Of a DNA stretch of 23,643 nucleotides, positions 14,277 to 21,043 are shown piece by piece. Numbering within the stretch: the stretch's first letter is position 1; every line of letters starts with the position of its first letter. Both the position numbers and the translations under genes were made by a program. Below the pieces are notes generated by a model. That model saw only the letters and a program-made list of their open reading frames with translations. It was not told the origin of the DNA and made no database searches. The DNA comes from a virus. The DNA lies in the IMG/VR virus record IMGVR_UViG_3300009285_009299, positions 1 through 23,643 of that record; one strand, given 5' to 3'.

Positions 14277-14445
14277 TACGCGAAATTTTTTTTGCCACCC
14301 CACGAGAAGGCCCAACGGCAGCGCGCAGAATCCGCTCCATCACCGAGGAGCGAGACCGCTCCAGGCGCTGAGCCTCAGCATCGAGGGCAGCAACCAGTTC
14401 GACGGAGAGCCAGGCGGTCAAGATCTTCTTTCGTGCCCTAAGCAT
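14269..14445 (-). CDS. Ribbon-helix-helix transcription regulator (58 aa)
   Basis: 58-aa protein of the ribbon-helix-helix (CopG/Arc-like) fold, which binds palindromic DNA as a dimer with a beta ribbon in the major groove. The ribbon is about residues 8-13 (ILTAWLS), then helix A (VELVAALDAEAQRL), then a turn with SRSS and helix B (VMERILRAAV), then a basic tail. The ATG at 14445 is taken; a GTG at 14472 would start inside the operator. An operator copy sits 17 nt upstream (14462-14476) and another at its end (14262), so it probably represses itself and the next gene. It is the best candidate binder of the operator copies at 935 and 21822. Confidence 0.8.
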   Translation of the reverse strand: MLRARKKILTAWLSVELVAALDAEAQRLERSRSSVMERILRAAVGPSRGVAKKISRRA

Positions 14446-14451
14446 TAGCCC

Positions 14452-14477
14452 CAGCCTAACAGGGCGTACCACGCCTA
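14452..14477. promoter_or_regulatory. Operator upstream of RHH gene
   Basis: On the minus strand this reads AGGCGTGGTACGCCC followed by TGTTAGGCT. It matches the copy at 935-957 in all but two bases over about 25. It ends shortly before the RHH start codon at 14445, as expected for self-regulation. Confidence 0.65.
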
Positions 14478-14502
14478 TGCAAGAAAAAAAAGAGCACAGA
14501 CC

Positions 14503-14706
14503 TCATTTTTTCTTAAAAAGCCTGATTTTGTTGGCAAACGGAGACACCTGGACCGGAGGCAATCCAAAGTGTTCCAAGAATAAACACTCGCCCAGCGTCG
14601 CCCGCGGCAGCCCGCGGCGCTGGGCCTCGGCCGCCAGCCGGCCAAGCAAATCCTCCCCGACCCAGAGAGAAACGTTGCGCCTACCGGCGCGATGAGAATG
14701 AGGCAT
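14503..14706 (-). CDS. Second ribbon-helix-helix-like protein (67 aa)
   Basis: 67-aa RHH-type protein. The ribbon is R-R-N-V-S-L-W-V (about 9-16), helix A is EDLLGRLAAEAQRRG, and helix B is ATLGECLFLEHFG. A specific tail follows: G-L-P-P-V-Q-V-S-P-F-A-N, then a Lys-rich end. The ATG at 14706 has an AAAGGG ribosome site. The tail recurs as a remnant at 14784-14885, showing a duplication. Together with the RHH gene at 14269 it forms a regulator island next to the recombination operon. Target sites are unknown; a half-site like AGGCGTG lies upstream at about 14743. Confidence 0.7.
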   Translation of the reverse strand: MPHSHRAGRRNVSLWVGEDLLGRLAAEAQRRGLPRATLGECLFLEHFGLPPVQVSPFANKIRLFKKK

Positions 14707-14745
14707 AAGAGCACCCTTTCACCTTCACCCCGAAAGAATAGAGGC

Positions 14746-14985
14746 GTGCTAACCGCCAAGCAAGCACAAACCAGCCAAAAACCTCACTTTTTACGAACCC
14801 TCCGCCACTTCGGCCGATTCGCAAAAGGAGAAGCCTCAACGGCCGGCAACCCCAGCCTCGCCCGAATCAAATTCTCCACCAACCGCTACCGGGAAGTGGT
14901 GGAACGAAGGGACGCCGAAGATTTCTGGCGGCTCACACCCGAGGCGGTCAAGGCCGCACAGCCGCCCGAACAACAGCCCCAATAA
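14746..14985 (+). CDS. Possible plus-strand protein (79 aa), uncertain
   Basis: An open plus-strand frame in a minus-strand region, starting at a GTG at 14746 (or an ATG at 14692 inside the RHH gene). The C-terminal half looks protein-like (RYREVVERRDAEDFWRLTPE, then VKAAQPP). The first half is antisense to the remnant of the RHH tail. Its end overlaps the lipoprotein gene by 38 bases. No ribosome site stands out. It may be a real antisense gene, part of a broken one, or chance. Confidence 0.3.
   Translation: MLTAKQAQTSQKPHFLRTLRHFGRFAKGEASTAGNPSLARIKFSTNRYREVVERRDAEDFWRLTPEAVKAAQPPEQQPQ
14784..14885 (-). pseudogene. Remnant of a ribbon-helix-helix gene C-terminus
   Basis: Read on the minus strand this encodes a helix R-L-V-E-N-L-I-R-A-R-L-G-L-P, followed by A-V-E-A-S-P-F-A-N and a Lys/Arg end. 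It parallels the RHH protein at 14503-14706 (GLPPVQVSPFAN...KKK). A TAG (14886-14888) interrupts the frame just upstream, and no clean RHH N-terminus follows in any frame. It is either a truncated duplicate or a gene using another start. Confidence 0.55.
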
Positions 14986-15253
14986 CAGCCTCAAGCAGCC
15001 CATTGGTCGCGGCACCCGCCTCCTGACTCAATGCGCCAACACTGGCCGTTTGGGTCTTATCGGTCTGGCTGGCCTTCCAGTTCGCAAGCGCCGAGCTTCC
15101 CGCGAAGAACGTGGTCGCCGCGGGCTTCGTGACGACTTCGCGGACAAGATTACCGGTCTCGGGGTCATAGGAGCGGTCATACTGATTCACGGTAAACCGC
15201 ACGCACCCACCAAGAAGCGTGGCGACCGGAAGAAGGATCAAGATTTTTTTCAT
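14948..15253 (-). CDS. Small lipoprotein (101 aa)
   Basis: 101-aa protein with a classic lipoprotein signal: MKK, a hydrophobic core (ILILLPVATLLGG) and the lipobox Cys (LGGC, about residue 17). After processing it would be anchored to a membrane by the Cys. The rest is Ala/Thr-rich with a strand-like VNQYDRSYDPETG and a helical end. Its start overlaps the stop of the two-TM protein (ATGA), and a TM-coiled-coil protein is nearby, so an outer-membrane spanin-like or other lysis role is plausible. Spanin lipoproteins are usually shorter and Pro-rich, so this is unsure. Confidence 0.75.
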   Translation of the reverse strand: MKKILILLPVATLLGGCVRFTVNQYDRSYDPETGNLVREVVTKPAATTFFAGSSALANWKASQTDKTQTASVGALSQEAGAATNGLLEAVIGAVVRAAVRP

Positions 15254-15486
15254 GTTTTCGGTTGTGGCTTCTGCCCGAGATAAAAACCAACGGCAATACC
15301 CGCCAGCGTCGCCACCGGTTCAGGAACCTTGATCTCCAACTTGTCCCTGAACGCCTCAGCGGCAGCGGCAAGCGCGATGGCACAAGCCGTGGCCACCAGC
15401 AACACCGCTAAGATGGCACGCACGCTAATACCACCAATCCTGCTCTCACCATCAGACCTAGCAAACTGCGTCGTATCGTCAGCCAT
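15250..15486 (-). CDS. Holin-like two-TM protein
   Basis: 78-aa protein with two hydrophobic helices (about 24-44, ILAVLLVATACAIALAAAAE; about 57-71, VATLAGIAVGFYLG) joined by a charged loop (FRDKLEIKVPEP). Size and topology suit a class II holin, which makes membrane lesions to time lysis. The neighbours are a lipoprotein and a TM-coiled-coil protein. No endolysin gene was recognised next to it, so the assignment rests on topology and context only. Confidence 0.6.
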   Translation of the reverse strand: MADDTTQFARSDGESRIGGISVRAILAVLLVATACAIALAAAAEAFRDKLEIKVPEPVATLAGIAVGFYLGQKPQPKT

Positions 15487-15495
15487 AAGAAATCC

Positions 15496-15813
15496 TCAAA
15501 CCTCACCAACACCCCGCCGCTCCGAGCGCCGCTGACAGCCCTGCATCGCCTCAGTGTTCCGCTCGATGCACACCGCCAGCTTCAACGCGGTCTCGTTCTG
15601 ATCCCTAATGACCACCATCAGCGCCTCGTGATGGGCACGACTCGAAGCCTTGTAGTCGGCAATCACCAGCTGATGCTGCCGCACAAGCCAATAAACGACC
15701 CCCGCACACGTCAGTAAGAGCAAACAGAGAGCAGCCAGGAAAAGCCAGCGGTCACTCATCGCCGCGGCATGGTCCACCGCGCGCAGAAACTCGTCAGTGT
15801 GCATATTCGTCAC
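15496..15813 (-). CDS. Membrane protein with coiled-coil tail (possible spanin-like)
   Basis: 105-aa protein with one membrane helix at about 24-43 (LFLAALCLLLLTCAGVVYWL). A helical, partly coiled-coil segment follows (VIADYKASSRAHHEALMVVI; ETALKLAVCIERN), with a basic tail. This is the layout of inner-membrane spanins or small phage membrane proteins. The GTG at 15813 has a GGAG site at good spacing; an in-frame ATG at 15804 is the alternative. It lies between the fibre gene and the holin-like gene, consistent with a lysis cassette. Confidence 0.6.
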   Translation of the reverse strand: MTNMHTDEFLRAVDHAAAMSDRWLFLAALCLLLLTCAGVVYWLVRQHQLVIADYKASSRAHHEALMVVIRDQNETALKLAVCIERNTEAMQGCQRRSERRGVGEV

Positions 15814-15816
15814 GGC

Positions 15817-16443
15817 TCAAGGCTCCACAGAATACCGCGCGACAACGTCCGCATCGGTCACACCGTAAGACCACATCTCCAACAAGGCCACCTTGCTCGC
15901 CGCGATAGAGACCGGGGCAGCACCGCCGACGAATTTCCACCCAGCCGGGAAGGACAAATTCCGCGGAGTGGCGTCACACACAATCCGCAACAGCCGCATG
16001 GCACCAGCGCCCAAAGAGTTACTGATGAGGGCCAGGTTGCCGGCCAGCACAACACTGGAGGAGCCAGCCCCAGCACCGCCAAAAACAATGACCAACGGAG
16101 TCGTATAGGTCAGGACATCAGGCCAGTAGGCGAACCGACCAGCCGTAACAGTGCTCACGGTAGCCCAAAAGTTGCCGTCAACCGAGAGATCGCGCTGGAC
16201 GTAGACACCGATCGTACCAGCCGAACCCCCATGACAAGCAAGGTACGAATCCACCACCTGAGGCACAAGCGGCGCCCCCGTCGTCAGCTTCACCCATCCC
16301 TCGACAGGTTTGCCCCCCGGCGTCACGCCGTCATGCAGCACCAGGGCTTTCTTCGTGGTGTCAAACGTCACCTCCCCATCCGCCCCGGTAAAGCTCGCGT
16401 GTTGGGCCGTCGTTCCCCGTCGCATCCGAACCTGTTTGGACAT
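15817..16443 (-). CDS. Tail fibre/receptor-binding protein with Mtd N-terminal domain
   Basis: 208-aa protein. Residues about 1-50 (MRRGTTAQHASFTGADGEVT, then DTTKKALVLHDGVTPGG) match the major tropism determinant N-terminal domain pattern, which attaches phage receptor-binding proteins to the particle. The rest is strand-rich, with a Gly/Ala/Ser-rich middle and an end near Y-S-V-E-P, as expected for a small fibre or a cap domain. No reverse transcriptase or variable repeat was seen, so there is no sign of a diversity-generating system. The start at 16443 is chosen because the longer frame overlaps the previous gene; only 1 nt separates the start from that gene's stop. Confidence 0.8.
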   Translation of the reverse strand: MSKQVRMRRGTTAQHASFTGADGEVTFDTTKKALVLHDGVTPGGKPVEGWVKLTTGAPLVPQVVDSYLACHGGSAGTIGVYVQRDLSVDGNFWATVSTVTAGRFAYWPDVLTYTTPLVIVFGGAGAGSSSVVLAGNLALISNSLGAGAMRLLRIVCDATPRNLSFPAGWKFVGGAAPVSIAASKVALLEMWSYGVTDADVVARYSVEP

Positions 16444-16444
16444 A

Positions 16445-16921
16445 TCAAGCCAGAGTTCCCCAATCCTCACCAGCAGTCGCAGCCGCCAAGTCCCCAAGGT
16501 CGACAGCACTCCCGTGCGCCGCCAGGGACCCATAGTCGTCATTCACAGTCCGCAGCGTGTGGAAAAGCCAGTACTCACCCAGCGGATCGAGCCGCGAATA
16601 GACGACATCACGGCGCTGCCCCGAGGCGTCTACCAGATAGTCACCAGGCCCAGGCCCGGGGCCGGAAACAGAAACCAAGTCGCCAGCCAGGATCACAATC
16701 CGCTCGTCCATAACGACGGACGGCTCACCCCAGAGATCAAAAGGGCGGTATCCAGCCACAATCATCTGGCAGGCCACGACCACCTCATCGGCAGCGACCA
16801 ATCCAGCCGCCGCGATATAACCAGGCGGCCGGTAGAAGGTCACCGCCGGCGCCACATCAGTCCCCAGGCCAAAGAGCGCCGCCAAGCTCCCATGCACCAG
16901 CGTTTTTAAGTCAAGACTCAT
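16445..16921 (-). CDS. Probable head-tail or tail-completion protein (158 aa)
   Basis: 158-aa protein in the structural operon between the connector and the fibre. It is strand-rich (VTFYRPPGYIAAAG; EVVVACQMIVAGY; ERIVILAGDL), with an N-terminal amphipathic helix (LKTLVHGSLAALFG). The end is Ala/Gly/Asp-rich. The layout resembles phage minor capsid or tail-completion proteins that sit between connector and fibre, but I cannot name a family. It overlaps the connector gene by ATGA. Confidence 0.6.
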   Translation of the reverse strand: MSLDLKTLVHGSLAALFGLGTDVAPAVTFYRPPGYIAAAGLVAADEVVVACQMIVAGYRPFDLWGEPSVVMDERIVILAGDLVSVSGPGPGPGDYLVDASGQRRDVVYSRLDPLGEYWLFHTLRTVNDDYGSLAAHGSAVDLGDLAAATAGEDWGTLA

Positions 16922-17475
16922 ACGCGCACCAGCCGAGACGAACCCGCCGCAGCAGCCAGAAGCGAACCAAGCTTCGCCAGCATCGTTTGCACCACCAGCG
17001 GCAGGACAGGCGCCGGATTCCGCGAGTCGAAAGTTATCCCCAGGGACCCCACCAGGTTCAGCTGCTTCATGCCCTGGCCGGCCGCATCCACGGTCCGGTC
17101 AGCCACCAGCAGCCACCGCCCGAGCTCGCAGGCAGCACCCAGCACCGCCCCCGGCACAGCCTCGCTATCGAAATAAGGGCCGGACACCCCCTCCAAAACC
17201 GAAATCCGAACGCCCTGCCGATCCGGATCAATCGCGCACTCGCGCGGCCACTGCAGTGCCTGCGCCTCAGATTTCCGCCAGCCGGAGAACTGGTAAGAGG
17301 CGTCAATCAGCCGCGTGGCCATCACCAGAGCAGACTCTTTCTGGCCAGCTGTGGCGGCCGTCCATGCCGAGGCATACAAGTGCCCCTCGTGGTAGGCATC
17401 GCCATCTGCCGCGCTCGCGTAGCTGTTCGCCCCGGCCAGGCCAGCGCCATCCTCTTTGAGAAGGACAAGAGCCAT
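16918..17475 (-). CDS. DnaT_2-type head-tail connector protein
   Basis: 185-aa protein with the pattern of phage proteins annotated DnaT_2 or head-tail connector. Features are S-Y-A-S-A-A-D-G-D-A-Y-H, W-x-x-A, K-E-S-A-L-V-M-A-T-R-L-I-D, F-S-G-W-R, Q-A-L-Q-W-P-R, and a late helix A-V-L-G-A-A-C-E-L-G-R-W-L. These proteins form a ring under the portal and seal DNA in the head. The name DnaT comes from a distant similarity only. It begins 4 nt after the beta-helix gene and overlaps the next by ATGA. Confidence 0.75.
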   Translation of the reverse strand: MALVLLKEDGAGLAGANSYASAADGDAYHEGHLYASAWTAATAGQKESALVMATRLIDASYQFSGWRKSEAQALQWPRECAIDPDRQGVRISVLEGVSGPYFDSEAVPGAVLGAACELGRWLLVADRTVDAAGQGMKQLNLVGSLGITFDSRNPAPVLPLVVQTMLAKLGSLLAAAAGSSRLVRV

Positions 17476-17479
17476 AAAG

Positions 17480-19171
17480 TCAGTTGGAGGTTAGGCGGGC
17501 AAGCACGTTGGTTTGCCGGGTGGCCCGAAATTCCACCCACGCCTGCTGGTTCGAAGTCACCGCAAAGTCGTAAGTTCCATTGGTCACGCCGGATGGCCAG
17601 ATAATCCGGGTGCCATTGGTCGCAGTGAATGTCACAGTGTAGTTGCTGGCAATCGCCGTCGCCCCGAAAAGAGAAACTCCCACCACGGCCCCAGGCGCGA
17701 TATTGGTCAATTGAAAGACGACATTCGTAGTCAAGGCATTCGTGCAGTCCAGCCAGTTGACTCCCGTGAAATCAAGCTGATTCGTCACCTGCACGTTAAA
17801 GTTCCGGGACGGAGCAATGTCCGCCAGCGCGCCATTCAGCCCCTGATTTCCATACGCCAGCGTCGGATAACCATTGCGATACGGTGAAGGATAGCTCACA
17901 CCACCAGCCAGGCGATTCCCCAGCAGCGTCAATTTGAAAACCGTCGCAGCCCCATAGATCGGGTTATACCGCGACTGCACGTTGGCCCCAGTGATCGTCA
18001 CGTTGGTGGATGTCGTGAGCATGTAGCCGTAGTCATTGGTCATCAGCAATTCACCCACGAAGTTCAGGCCGGAGCAGCCCGTGATATTCCAGCCAGCCGT
18101 CCCACCAGAGATGACATTGCCAGACACCAGAGAATCGCGCACATCCGTCAACGTCCCCTGATTGAAAGCATTCGTATTGGAGACATGATTCCCGACGATC
18201 CGCAGTCGGTTTCCTCCATGAATGTTCAGCGACGAGTTCTTGTCGCAATTCGCAATCCAGTTCCCCTCGATGACCATGTTTGTGCCGTCCACCCCCCAGG
18301 TCAGTCCCCCCATCCGGAAGTCATGGACATAGTTGTCGCGGATCACGCAGTGGTCGTTGAACGCGCCAAAGACGGCCATCTGCACTTCAACAAAATTCCC
18401 CTGCACGGGCTGTCCAGACTTGTTGCCATCCATTTCCAGATTCTCAATTATGACGTTGGTTGGCCCGTCCTGTTCCAAGCCCCAGCCGGAGGCCATGTCC
18501 ATCTCCGCGAGCGTGAACACGTTGTAAGTAGTATAGACAGCCGCGTTGCTCTCCGTAGCATAGCCCCGGTAGAGAGGGGCATCGAAGGTCAGGACGCTCC
18601 CAGCAATCGCGTAAACCCGCGCCAAGTCCCCATTATTGTAGCCCGCATCCGCACCATTAAAGAGACTGACAAGCTGCCCGAGGTAAAAGCCGTTTGTGCT
18701 CGCCACCCAGACGTTAGTTGCCCCCCCCGCAACGTCCGTCTGAATCAGCGTCGCGACCTGGTTCGCCAATTTCAGCACAGTGCCACCCCCCCATTTGCCC
18801 GCGCCATAAATATGGTGGTTGTTGGTCGGGTAAAGTTCTTTTTCGAGCAAGTAGACACCCGGCGGAATGTAAACGTCAAGCGAGGCATTCATGCAGGCTT
18901 GAATAGCCCAAGCATCCGGCGTCACCCCATCGCCCACCGCCCCGTAGAACTTGACGTTATTCGTGTCAGGCCAATTCGCCAGACCCTTCAGCCCGACCAG
19001 GAAGTTGCTCGCCGTGATCGCCTTCGATCCTGACGAGTCCGTTCCCCGCACAATATAGAACAGATCGCCCGGCCAGAGGCTGGTCAGCCGCGGCTTATCC
19101 GTAAGCATCACGCCCGCCCCAAGAGCCAGCAGGCCACAGCCCAATCCGAGCCAGAGATAAAAACGCCTCAT
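17480..19171 (-). CDS. Right-handed beta-helix (pectate-lyase-like) tailspike or surface protein
   Basis: 563-aa protein with a pectate-lyase superfamily beta-helix. The motif N-V-K-F-Y-G-A-V-G-D-G-V-T-P-D-A begins the helix (about 74-89), followed by Y-I-P-P-G-V-Y and many N-rich rungs (IIENLEMDGNKSG; VIEGNWIANCDKNSSLNIHG). The C-terminal ~110 residues are strand-rich with many T-N pairs. Such folds cut or bind polysaccharide as tailspikes or depolymerases. Unusually, the N-terminus has a hydrophobic helix (about 6-21, WLGLGCGLLALGAGVM), so it may be membrane-anchored or exported. The ATG at 19171 lies 4 nt after the stop of the 45-aa gene. The longer start at 19201 would overlap that gene. 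Confidence 0.85.
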   Translation of the reverse strand: MRRFYLWLGLGCGLLALGAGVMLTDKPRLTSLWPGDLFYIVRGTDSSGSKAITASNFLVGLKGLANWPDTNNVKFYGAVGDGVTPDAWAIQACMNASLDVYIPPGVYLLEKELYPTNNHHIYGAGKWGGGTVLKLANQVATLIQTDVAGGATNVWVASTNGFYLGQLVSLFNGADAGYNNGDLARVYAIAGSVLTFDAPLYRGYATESNAAVYTTYNVFTLAEMDMASGWGLEQDGPTNVIIENLEMDGNKSGQPVQGNFVEVQMAVFGAFNDHCVIRDNYVHDFRMGGLTWGVDGTNMVIEGNWIANCDKNSSLNIHGGNRLRIVGNHVSNTNAFNQGTLTDVRDSLVSGNVISGGTAGWNITGCSGLNFVGELLMTNDYGYMLTTSTNVTITGANVQSRYNPIYGAATVFKLTLLGNRLAGGVSYPSPYRNGYPTLAYGNQGLNGALADIAPSRNFNVQVTNQLDFTGVNWLDCTNALTTNVVFQLTNIAPGAVVGVSLFGATAIASNYTVTFTATNGTRIIWPSGVTNGTYDFAVTSNQQAWVEFRATRQTNVLARLTSN

Positions 19172-19175
19172 AAAG

Positions 19176-19313
19176 TCAACGAGTTTCGAGAACCTTGCCA
19201 TCCTGCGTCAGAAGGTAAATCCCCGCCTCCTGCGTCAGCAACGCGCGCACCGCGCGCGCCTTGCGCCGCTTTTGCAGCAGGTAAGCCCAAGCCCTACGCC
19301 TTCGCACATTCAT
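19176..19313 (-). CDS. Small basic protein (45 aa)
   Basis: 45-aa frame from the ATG at 19313 to a TGA at 19176. It is Arg/Lys-rich in the first half (MNVRRRRAWAYLLQKRRKAR) and then has L-L-T-Q-E-A-G-I-Y-L-L-T-Q-D-G, a repeated LLTQ(E/D) motif that I associate with small structural-operon proteins. Its stop precedes the beta-helix start by 4 nt, which fits a coupled pair. A strong hairpin (19323-19352) lies just upstream of its start. Confidence 0.6.
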   Translation of the reverse strand: MNVRRRRAWAYLLQKRRKARAVRALLTQEAGIYLLTQDGKVLETR

Positions 19314-19322
19314 GCTGAGAAA

Positions 19323-19352
19323 GGCCGCGCCGGCGCACCAGCCGGCGCGGCC
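19323..19352 (-). terminator. Strong GC hairpin, probable terminator/attenuator
   Basis: GGCCGCGCCGGC (19323-19334) pairs perfectly with GCCGGCGCGGCC (19341-19352) across a 6-nt loop. On the minus strand the stem is followed by TTTCTC. It lies after the signal-peptide gene and before the 45-aa and beta-helix genes, so it probably lowers transcription from the capsid genes into the rest of the operon. Confidence 0.7.
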
Positions 19353-19398
19353 GTGTACGCCCGCCCCGTCAAGCCAACGAAACCAGGGCGGAAGCAGT

Positions 19399-19941
19399 TC
19401 AGTACTTCCCCTGCACCAACCGGTAATTCACGTTGGTGAAGTTGAAGAAACCAATATTGGTCGTGGCGATCTGCACCAGCCGGACACTCGAGCAGCCGCC
19501 CAAGGAGGCCACCGCGATATTGGTCAGGCCAATCAGCCGACCCGTCCCCGTATGCACAATATCCACGTTGAACAGATTGCTCCCGGTAGTGAACAGCGAG
19601 TCATTCAGCGACCCGCCAAACACCAGCCGCACAATCCCGTTGTTCGTGTTCCCCGGCGCGGCATCGGCCACGACGTCGTAGAGAATCGCCAACGGGCTCT
19701 GAATCCCGGAAACCGACACCGGCGGCCCGTTCGTCACGTAGATATTCGTGCTGTTCGCCGCGGGGTCGAGCTGAAAGACGTTAGTCCCGCCAGTCCAAGA
19801 ACTGCGGAAAAAAGACCCGCTCGCCACCACATCGGCGCCCCAAGCCCCGCCCGCCATCGAAAGCAGGCAGCCGACACAGAACACCGCCACGCCCAACGGC
19901 GCCACCGCCGCCCGAACCATACTGTCAAAGATATTTTTCAT
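19399..19941 (-). CDS. Exported strand-rich protein (180 aa)
   Basis: 180-aa protein with a clear signal peptide: basic start (MKNIFDSMVRA), hydrophobic core (VAPLGVAVFCVGCLLSMAGG) and likely cleavage after A-W-G-A (about residue 36). The mature part is Asn/Thr/Ser-rich and beta-like (NVFQLDPAANSTNIYVTNG; GSNLFNVDIVHTG). It directly follows the capsid gene, where decoration proteins often lie, but those are not normally secreted. The C-terminal style resembles the beta-helix protein. An ATG at 19941 with a GAAAGGG site is preferred over a GTG 9 nt upstream. Confidence 0.7.
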   Translation of the reverse strand: MKNIFDSMVRAAVAPLGVAVFCVGCLLSMAGGAWGADVVASGSFFRSSWTGGTNVFQLDPAANSTNIYVTNGPPVSVSGIQSPLAILYDVVADAAPGNTNNGIVRLVFGGSLNDSLFTTGSNLFNVDIVHTGTGRLIGLTNIAVASLGGCSSVRLVQIATTNIGFFNFTNVNYRLVQGKY

Positions 19942-19971
19942 TCCATTCACCCTTTCAGTAAACGCGACGGC

Positions 19972-20964
19972 TCAGACGTTGTGCCGCACGGCCACGATCC
20001 GAATGTTCTTGTCGGCATAGACCTTCGACCAGTTTGCGGCCGTGCCCAACTCCGTGTTCGTCGGGCTCGCCCCAGACGACGTGCCGATCCATCGCACCCC
20101 GCGCGGGTGCAGGATGAACCGCTTCCGGTTAACCAGGATGTCATCGCTGGCCAGGATGTCCCGCCCGACCTCGACGGCCTCGGCCGCCTCCATCGCCCCG
20201 TTGCCCAGCGCAAACGCCCCCGGCCCGAACAGGTAGGTGGTGTAAGCCGAGGCATTCGAGCCGGCCACCTTCGGGCACCCGTCATCGATGACGACCCGGC
20301 GCCCCTGGAAAGACCGAAGAATCAGCTTCCCAGAACTGTCCGGCAAGTAGTCGATCAAATCCCGCTTCCGCAAGAACCCCTCGACATCGCTGTGCATCGC
20401 GCACGCGACCAGGTTCTGCCCGGCATCGCCCAGCTTCACCGTCGCATCGACAAAGCTGTCACCCGTCAGCCGCATCGCGTCCGTGATGCTGCCCGCAACC
20501 AGATCCTCGAAAATGTTCACCCGGTGCGTGGTCATGCATACACCGGCCGTCACGTCGAACAGCCCGTCCAGCTCCTTCAGGAGCATGGTCTGCAGATCGC
20601 GCGCCCAGAAGCCGGCCACCAGGTCAGCGATCTGCCGCATGGGATCATCCCCAGCCAGCAGCTTCGAGAGAATGTTCGATCCCCAGGCTTTGCCCCGGTT
20701 GTTCACCGCGGCCGTATCCTGCCCCGTGGTGATCGCCTGCAGCGTCAGCGAACCGGAATCGCTCAGGACCTCCGAACTGCCCAGCAGGTCCTTCCAGAAG
20801 GGCAGGTCCACCGTCTTCCCCGGCCCGCTTGCGAGCTGGTCAAATTCCGGGTCCCCTGCCACAATGCCCGAGGCGATAACCTCCGAGAGTGTGGCCGTCC
20901 GTTCCAGCGCGTAAGGCGCGAACACAGACGGCACGATGATGTCACTTACCAGCGTCTTGGCCAT
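19972..20964 (-). CDS. Major capsid protein
   Basis: 330-aa protein following the scaffold gene. The sequence pattern (IIVPSVFAPYALERTATLSE near the N-terminus; DLPFWKDLLG; a long central helix ILSKLLAGDDPMRQIADLVAGFW; the late region with RFILHPRGVRWIGT) is that of HK97-fold coat proteins of the phage coat/capsid 13-like families. It makes the shell. The ATG at 20964 has a GGAG ribosome site at about 9 nt; the frame extends upstream but without that support. The order portal-scaffold-capsid is classical. Confidence 0.88.
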   Translation of the reverse strand: MAKTLVSDIIVPSVFAPYALERTATLSEVIASGIVAGDPEFDQLASGPGKTVDLPFWKDLLGSSEVLSDSGSLTLQAITTGQDTAAVNNRGKAWGSNILSKLLAGDDPMRQIADLVAGFWARDLQTMLLKELDGLFDVTAGVCMTTHRVNIFEDLVAGSITDAMRLTGDSFVDATVKLGDAGQNLVACAMHSDVEGFLRKRDLIDYLPDSSGKLILRSFQGRRVVIDDGCPKVAGSNASAYTTYLFGPGAFALGNGAMEAAEAVEVGRDILASDDILVNRKRFILHPRGVRWIGTSSGASPTNTELGTAANWSKVYADKNIRIVAVRHNV

Positions 20965-21043
20965 TATTTTGGCTCCGCGACCCGGGTCTCCCCAGGCCAT
21001 TGGTTAACTGCCCGCGCCCGGCACCTTACCGGCCGCTCGCCCA

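Noticed and set aside
14491-14510. Bidirectional terminator between the two RHH genes
   Set aside because: An A run and T run flank only a three-base GAG/CTC stem; too weak to call.
15817-16443. Diversity-generating retroelement target
   Set aside because: The protein has an Mtd-like N-terminus, but no reverse transcriptase, template repeat or variable repeat is visible.
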